This document shows, one piece after another, positions 57,444 to 64,000 of a DNA stretch of 64,000 nt. Source of the stretch: Paracentrotus lividus. Lineage: Eukaryota > Echinodermata > Echinoidea > Camarodonta > Echinidae. The position numbers and the translations under genes are program-made. Within the stretch, counting starts at the first letter, position 1, and every line of letters begins with the position of its first letter. Below the pieces are notes generated by a model. That model was not told the origin of the DNA and did not search any database. It was given only the letters and a program-made list of their open reading frames with translations. The stretch is from NCBI GenBank assembly GCA_940671915.1, contig CALNVZ010003432.1, positions 5,348,487 through 5,412,486 on the forward strand. Direction: 5' to 3'.

Positions 57444-59595
57444 TTCTCTTGTTTGCTTCTTGATTTGCTAATAACTTTGTTTTGCTTTGTTTCGGTTTTG
57501 TTATCGTTTTTGTTTTTTGTTTTGTTTTTTGTTTTTTTTGTTTTTTGGAAGGAAGGGTTATTTATTTGACAATTCTTTCGTGAATATGATACAATCTTTG
57601 ACACATTAGATAAAAAAGGCATTTCTTCTTTATATTACAACAATAAACATAACAATACAATGTTTCTATGTTGTTTGTTTTATTTTTGTTTTGTTTTGTT
57701 TTGTTTTGTTATGTTGTTGTTTTTTTTTTTGGCACTGTTTCCCTCTCGATACTTATCCTAATCAGAAACCAGTCATATAAACTGATCTTATTCGAGTAAC
57801 TTTCTTTAAAGGTACTCTTGTCCTTACACTCTGATCGCCCTCCTATATAGCAAAATAGACAGTGGTTGAGTCAATATTTCCTGATGGTGCAAATTGAGTG
57901 TTTCTGATAAATAGTAAAATGATCACAAATCTTTATCGGGGTGGAGCCTAGTCTAGTTTCTAGAAACCCAATGCCCCAAGCAACTGCTATGCATACTGCA
58001 CGCGTCAACCCGAGGATGGCGCGACCCCGAAACCTGTCCGCCCGTCTAGGCTAGGTCTAAGAAATCTAGACTAGGGTGACCGTGGTGTAGTGCGAACTCG
58101 TTTTGAAGCCTGAAGCAACCGGACTTTGAACCAATACCGCATGAAAATGGTAGGGTTTTGTCTCACCTGCAGCCTAACTCGATACTCCATTCCTTTTTTG
58201 TTTATGTGTTTTGTTGTCTTCTTTTCCGTGGGAATATATTCTTTTTTTGTTTGTTTGTTTTTTATGGGGGTTATTATGAAGTAGATCTTCAAATTGATAA
58301 AAAATGTTTAGTAAATGTTTTGTTTTAATTTTTAAATCTATTTTTAGTTAGTTTATTTTGTATTTTTAGCCCGCCTCCGCGCACACGTCTCCCACCTAAT
58401 ATAAAAATTACATATAAAAAAAAAAGGAAAAAAAAGAGGAAAATCAGCGTCACACATTGTACACACCAATACTTTAAAATTTGAAAAAAGAACAAATGGA
58501 AAGTATATTGAAATTTAAAAAAAAAAAAAAAAAACTTGCAATAATGAGAAAGAAGAGAGAGAATATAATATAACGGTGAAATTACATTTTTTCCCGCTAA
58601 TATTTAAAAATAAATTCTGTTTCTTTACTGTGTTTGAGTAGCAAAATATTTCTATGCGCCCTCTCTGTCAAGAAATGACAAATATTTGAGTCATATTTTG
58701 ATGGTGCAATATTCGTTGTTTCTGATAAATGAGTGAAATGATCACAGCCTCTATCGGGGGTGAGCCGTGTGTAGGACTCCGTTAGAGCCTGAAGCTACCG
58801 ACTTTAAAAAAAACCAATAACCATGAAAATGTAAGGGTTTGGTCTCTCTGCACCTAAACTCGATACATGCTTTTTGCTTAAGTTTTTTTTGCTTAAGTTT
58901 TTTTTGGTTATTTTTTGTTTGTTATTGTTTGTTGTTTTTTTTTTGTTGTTTTTTTTTTGGTCGGTTTCGTTATCTTTTGGGGGAGGGGGTTATTTATGAC
59001 AATCTTTCTTGATTAGATATAATGTTTGAACGAATTAGATAAAAGGCAATTTTCTTTTTCTTTATATTCAACATGAAACAATAACAATAAATGTTTCTAT
59101 TGTTGTTTTGTTTTTGGTTTTGTTTTGTTTGTTTGTTTGTTTTGTTTTTGTTTTTGGCAACTGTTCCCTCTCGAACTATCCTTTATCAGAACGCATCAAA
59201 TAAACTGATCCTTAATTCGAGTAACTTTCTTTAAAGGTACTCTTATCTTTACTCTGTATCGCCTCTATCATAAAATAGCAGTGTTGAGTCATATTCTGAT
59301 GTGCAATATTGAGGTTTTCTGATAAATATAAATATCATAGTTTCTGTCGGGTGAGCCGTGTGTAGTGAACTCGTTTGAGGCCTGAAGCAACCGGAACTTA
59401 ACCATACATGAAAATGGTAAGGGTTTAGTCTCGCCCTGCACCTACCGATACTCATCCCTTTTTTTTGGCTTAAAGTTTTTTTTTTTTTTTTGAGGGGGGG
59501 GGGTTGTTGTTGTTGTTGTTGTTGGGGTTGTTGTTATTGTTTCTGGTTTTATTTTTTCTCTTCTTTTTTTTGGGGGGGGGGGGGGCGGGGGCAAT

Positions 59596-59635
<40 letters not shown>

Positions 59636-59997
59636 CGGTTTATTTGTGACAACTATACACTAAATAGATGAATAAATGTTTAGGCAGTGATTGGTGGTTG
59701 TTTCGGGGGTTAGTATTTCTTTTTAATATATTTTGCTTTGCTTTTTTTGTTGTTGTTTATTTGTTTGGTTTTGTTTGTTTGTTTGGGGGGCCCCGGAAGG
59801 GGATTATTTAATGTACACAACGCTCTATAGTTTATGATACAATTAAAACAAAATGGTTAAAGGGGCATTAATACATGGAATTGATATGGATACTCTTTGA
59901 TCCACACATCCTTAAAGATTTCTGCACTAAATCCCACACTAATCGTTGTTTTTAATTTGTTTGGTTTATTTTTATTTATTTTTTCTGTGTGTGTGTG

Positions 59998-60042
<45 letters not shown>

Positions 60043-61600
60043 GTGGGGTGTGGGTGTGGGTGTGTGTGGGTGTTTGATAATTCTTTTTTGTTGGGGAGAG
60101 AGTCCTCATTGGCACAGAAAGATTAGGAGAGGCAGGTAACGTGAAAAGCAACAGTCTCAGAGCCAGGTCGGCTCCTAATAGAAAATAGACAGTGGTTGAG
60201 TCATATTCTGATGGTGCAATATTGAAGTGTTTCTGATAAAGTAGTAAAGATGATCATCAGTTTCTGTCGGGGTGAAGCCGTGTGTTATTGAACATCCGTT
60301 TGAGCCTGAAGCAACCGGACTTTAAAACCAATGCCATGAAATGGTAGGGTTTGTCTCACTGCACCTAACTCGATACTCATCTTTTTTGTTAATGTGTTTT
60401 GTTTTTCTTCTTTTCTTGGGGTATATTCTTCTTTTGGTTTGGTTTGTTTTTTTAAATTTTGGGGTTATTTATAGATGAAGGTAGATCTTGAAAAAATTGT
60501 GATAAATGTTTATGTAAAAATTGTTTTTTTATAAATCTTATTCTTTAGTATAGATTTCATTTGTATTTTAGAGAAGCTCCGCCTCCGCACACGCTAATTA
60601 TTATGTATTTAAAAAAAAGTAAACCAGCGTCAATATTGTCACTTCATATTTTAAATTTGAGAGAAAAAAAAAATGGAAAGATATGAATTCTAGGAAAAAT
60701 CGTGTGTTTTGAGGTAAGAAGTACTCTCTATCTCGCCCTCATCTGTCATTGAAATACAATATTTTGAGTATATTTTTTGATGGTGCAATATTGAGTGTTT
60801 CTGATGAATATGAAATGAATACATAGTTCTGTCGGGGTGAAGCCGGTGGTGTAGTGAACTCGTTAGAAGCCATGAAGCTACCGGACTTTAAAACCAATAC
60901 CCATGAAATGGTGGGTTTGTCTCGCTGCAACCTAACTCGATACTTGTCCTTTTTGCTTAAGTTTTTTTGTTTTTTGTTTTTCGTTTTTTGTTGTTTTTTG
61001 TTTTGTTTGTTTATTTTGTTTTGTTGTTTTGTTTGCTTTTGTTTTTTGTTTGTTTATTTTGTTGTTTGTTTGTTGTTTTGTTTTTTTTTGGGTCGGTTTG
61101 TTATTCCTTGGGGGAGGGGTTATATGACCAATCGTCTTTGAATTATGATATAATGTTTGAAACAAAATTAGATAAAGGGCATTTCTTTTCTTTTATATTA
61201 CAACATGAAACATTAAGCTAAATGTGTTTCCCTATTGTTTTGTTTTTTGTTGTTTTGGTTTTTTTGCTTCTGTTTACCTCGTCAGACCATCATTAAAAAC
61301 TAGTAATCCTTAATAGAGTATCTTTATCTGAAGGTACTCTTATTCCTTATACTCTTGTATAATCGCCCTCTGTGATAGCAAAATCAGACAATATTTGAGT
61401 CATTATTTTGATGTGCATATTCAGCGTTTCTTTTTCTGATAATAGTAAAATGATCATAGTTTCTGTCGGGGTGAGCCGTGGTGTAGTGAACTCGGTTTGA
61501 GCCTGAAGCAACCGGAACCTTTAAACAAATTACTTAAATGGTTAGGGTTTGTCTCACTTCGCACCTAAATTCGATACTCATCCTTTTTGGTTTAATGTTT
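57050..61600 (+). repeat. Satellite-like tandem array, about seven long units
   Basis: Units start (CGCCCTCTCTGTC or variant) near 57056, 57828, 58656, 59250, 60178, 60734 and 61362. Each has a conserved ~210-bp head (GGTTGAGTCATATTCTGAT, GATCATAGTTTCTGTCGGGG, GTGAACTCGTTTGAGCC, CTCGATACTCATCC) and a variable tail of GTTTT runs. Two head types (GACAGTGGTTGAG and ACAATATTTGAG) and two tail types recur in order, hinting at a higher-order repeat. A TG microsatellite lies at 59985-60075 and a 125-bp insertion at 57945-58075. Single-base length differences between units are very common. Confidence 0.8.
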
Positions 61601-64000
61601 TTTTGTTAATTTTTTTTTTTGTTTGTTTTTTTGTTTTTGTTTGTTGCTTGTTTGTTTTTTTTTTTATTTCATTTAATAGAGGTTTGTTCACGAAACAGGA
61701 TAATCTCTTATTGATGGGAAAATTATTTTAAACAATGAAACAAAGGGTTTTTTTTCATTTACATACATTTATGATATGAATTGCATTTATATTTCCAATC
61801 GTTCCATACAATTGAAATATAGATATATTTAAATCAAACTTTATCATCACTCAGTTTGGTATTTGCCCCAGCATCAAATTTATCGGTAACTTCATCCGGT
61901 TTTATTCACAAATTGTTTTGCTTTTTTGTTGTTTGTTTGTTTTTTTTTTTTCTCCCCTATTCTTCCTTCTATCTCTGTTAGTCATTCTTTGGCGTATTCA
62001 TAAATTATTTGGAAGGAAAAGAAGTAATATTTTGGCTCATTGTTGTTTTGTTTTTTGTTTTGTTTTTGGGCTCTATTTTTTTTGGAGAAAATGAATAAAG
62101 AGAGGGGGGAGAGAGAGAGAGAGAGAGAGAGCAAAAAAGGTCGAATAGAAAATAAAATGCTGTGTGTTATATGATAGGGGGGGGGGGGGGGCGAGAGTGA
62201 TAGTTAGATTTAGAAAAGAAGAAGAGGGGTCGGAAAAAGAAGAGATAGGAAAATGAAGATATATATATACATTAGATTTTCATAAAGGAGATGATGTCCA
62301 GTCTGTCATGAGTCCATAATACACGAAATGATTTTTTTTTAAAAATAGCTTTGCATAATTTGGTTGAGGCTAGATTAGGGGAACTATATATAAAATAATA
62401 ATAGTATGGTCTTAATTATATAGCGTGTATACTTAAAAATTTTTAGATACGGTCTCTAATGCAGCTTTTACGAAAAGAAGAGGGAAAAAAGGAAAAAGGT
62501 TAAAAGAAAGGGAAAAAAAGGGCAATGTAAATTCACAAGTGTGTTTTGAGAAGAGGAAGAATTTTTCAAGTTTAGAAAAAGGCGATATCATAAATTCCAA
62601 AGTAGAGGGGCCAACGTGAGCGGAGATCTATTGGAACGATCACCATAGACTTAGAAAGTTAGATAATAACATTTCCTTCCCTGTGTGAGACACAAACAAG
62701 AAAGAGTATTCTCCCTAAGAACTCATTTTCCTGAAACACGAAGGGCTTTTTTTTTAGACTAACAGCAACGCATTGCCTCCGAAATTTAGTCGGCAAGCTC
62801 AGACGTCAATTTGAACCTTAAACAAATTTCAGTCTAGTGGAGAATAGCCTCCAGACTCTCACATGTACTGTGTTGGGAAAGAAGCTAATAGTACACGGTT
62901 GTATCTAGTTTTCTTAACTTCAGACCCTAGTAAGCGAACACATGGGTTTGTGCCTGCAAACTATTCCGATAATCGACAAAACAGTGGTGTGTTGGGTTGT
63001 TGGCTGCTGTCGTCTGATAATAGTTCTGTTTTTTTTTTGTAGACTAACCTACAGCTAAACAATTGCCTCCCGATTTCATTCCAATTCAGATACGGTAAAG
63101 TAACAAGTTCAGGGTGAATATGTGTTGTGTTATGTGCAATAATTGTCGTTCTGCTATATAAAGAGGCTCTTGGTTCAATAAGAGTAACATAATTACAAAA
63201 TCACAAATCAAAAACTGATATGGAAAATTGACAGTTAAAGGTATTTTTGAAAATAAAAATCTAGCTGGTAGGTAGGTAAGTCATTTAATTTAATTTTTTT
63301 CATGACAATAGAAGATTCATTTATTGCTCAAATTGATAAGTTAAGGCTATATAATACTGTATTTTATTTGTGCCCTGCTTTTCTTCCGAGAGTAATATAT
63401 TGGGGGACAAATGCGGCAAGTTTTTTAATATTGCAATCATCTACAGTCTCTATGTTTGAGATTTGATTAATTAGTGAAGAAGCACTACGAAATCTATTTG
63501 ACCAAACTTGTTGTTTGGAAATTAATAACACTTCCACTAGGATAGTGCGCTGTGCCTGTATAATTACATGTATGAGGACGAAGTGGTTTAGAAAGGGTAG
63601 TCCTGCATGGCAGCCAGACTCTCAAGTTGACAACTGGCAAACAAATTTCATACTTGAAGTTGTAAGGCTAGCCCCCACGAACGTCAAACTGTCTGTGTGT
63701 TGAGAGAAGCTAAAGTACAACGAGTGAAATTCTAGTTCTTTAAATTTACTTCAGACTCTAGTAGCGAACAACTGGGGTTTGTACGTGCAAGACAGGGGCG
63801 TCATGTGTGATTTCCATTGCACCTGTTCCTAGTGGGAATAATTCATCAATATATCAAAATTATTCTCTCACATTCTAGACTTTGACACTCGGTGGGATAT
63901 CCTAGCCACATACAATGCGAAGCAGACAATCACATGACAACATTCAGGCCTTACTAGGTTTCAAACGTCACTCTTAGAGAAACCAATACATGCCTGGATG
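61601..64000. other. Right flank, no gene; weak direct repeats
   Basis: AT-rich, with a GA tract (62108-62131) and a G run (62178-62191). Segments near 62750-62960 and 63600-63790 share CCAGACTCTCA, GAAGCTAA, AGTACA and CTTCAGACYCTAGTA in the same order, and 63035-63085 repeats CTACAGCtAA...ATTGCCTCC of 62755-62785. These look like decayed direct repeats of unknown kind. No ORF with a recognisable domain. Confidence 0.45.

Noticed and set aside
1-64000. LTR retroelements, Polintons or other virus-like elements
   Set aside because: I looked for long direct terminal repeats and for polymerase, integrase or capsid motifs and saw none; the only reverse-transcriptase pieces are LINE fragments at 17998 and 28000.

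Overview
The window looks like animal genomic DNA, most likely from an echinoderm (a sea urchin is my best guess). It is AT-rich, intron-rich and crowded with short palindromic transposons. It carries a RIG-I-like receptor exon, tRNA-derived SINEs of a type I associate with marine invertebrates, and foldback elements whose plan resembles the TU elements described in sea urchins. The species is inferred; no marker gene in the window settles it.

Five host gene loci can be supported. (1) 1549-2079 (+) is the last coding exon of a RIG-I-like receptor, encoding the zinc-binding RNA-sensing C-terminal domain; the rest lies upstream of the window. (2) 8407-15408 (-) is a nine-exon gene for a ~570-residue protein with an RG-rich N-terminus, a TROVE (Ro60-like) helical region and a vWA domain with an intact MIDAS. 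A candidate TATA box and non-coding first exon lie near 19.2 kb. (3) 25210-29336 (-) is a three-exon ADP-ribosylhydrolase (ARH1/ARH2 family) of 353 residues that has lost key metal-site aspartates and is probably a pseudoenzyme. (4, 5) 33590-38435 and 41585-44788 (+) are tandem paralogues of 520 and 527 residues. Each has a 48-nt first coding exon and one large exon, and encodes a ~12-helix membrane protein with many invariant histidines near or in the membrane. I do not recognise that family, and it is the best candidate for an undescribed function. No pathway visibly links the five loci; apart from the tandem pair they look like unrelated neighbours.

The rest is mobile and repetitive DNA. 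At 1-8.4 kb there are palindromic MITEs with TAA or TTAA target duplications and two minisatellites, one of which forms the 3' UTR of the TROVE-vWA gene. At 14-19 kb a mariner-type long-TIR element and an array of small TIR units (one split by a LINE 3' end) sit in introns of that gene. At 20-25 kb a 31-bp minisatellite is interrupted by a SINE. At 30-31.6 kb there are three copies of a MITE made of GGAGACGTCTCC-type hairpins, one reduced to its two ends. At 47.0-48.4 kb lies a TU-like foldback element with layered tandem arrays in each arm.

The most striking structure is 48.4-55.7 kb, a stack of insertions about five levels deep. A satellite-like unit is split by a 7-kb foldback element, whose right arm is split by a 3.8-kb TIR element and by a 516-bp MITE; the 3.8-kb element holds further MITEs, one itself split by another. 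The intact left arm preserves the two empty sites in the right arm. From 57.0 to 61.6 kb the same satellite unit recurs about seven times in alternating subtypes. I saw no CRISPR array, intact transposase gene, LTR element or virus-like element.
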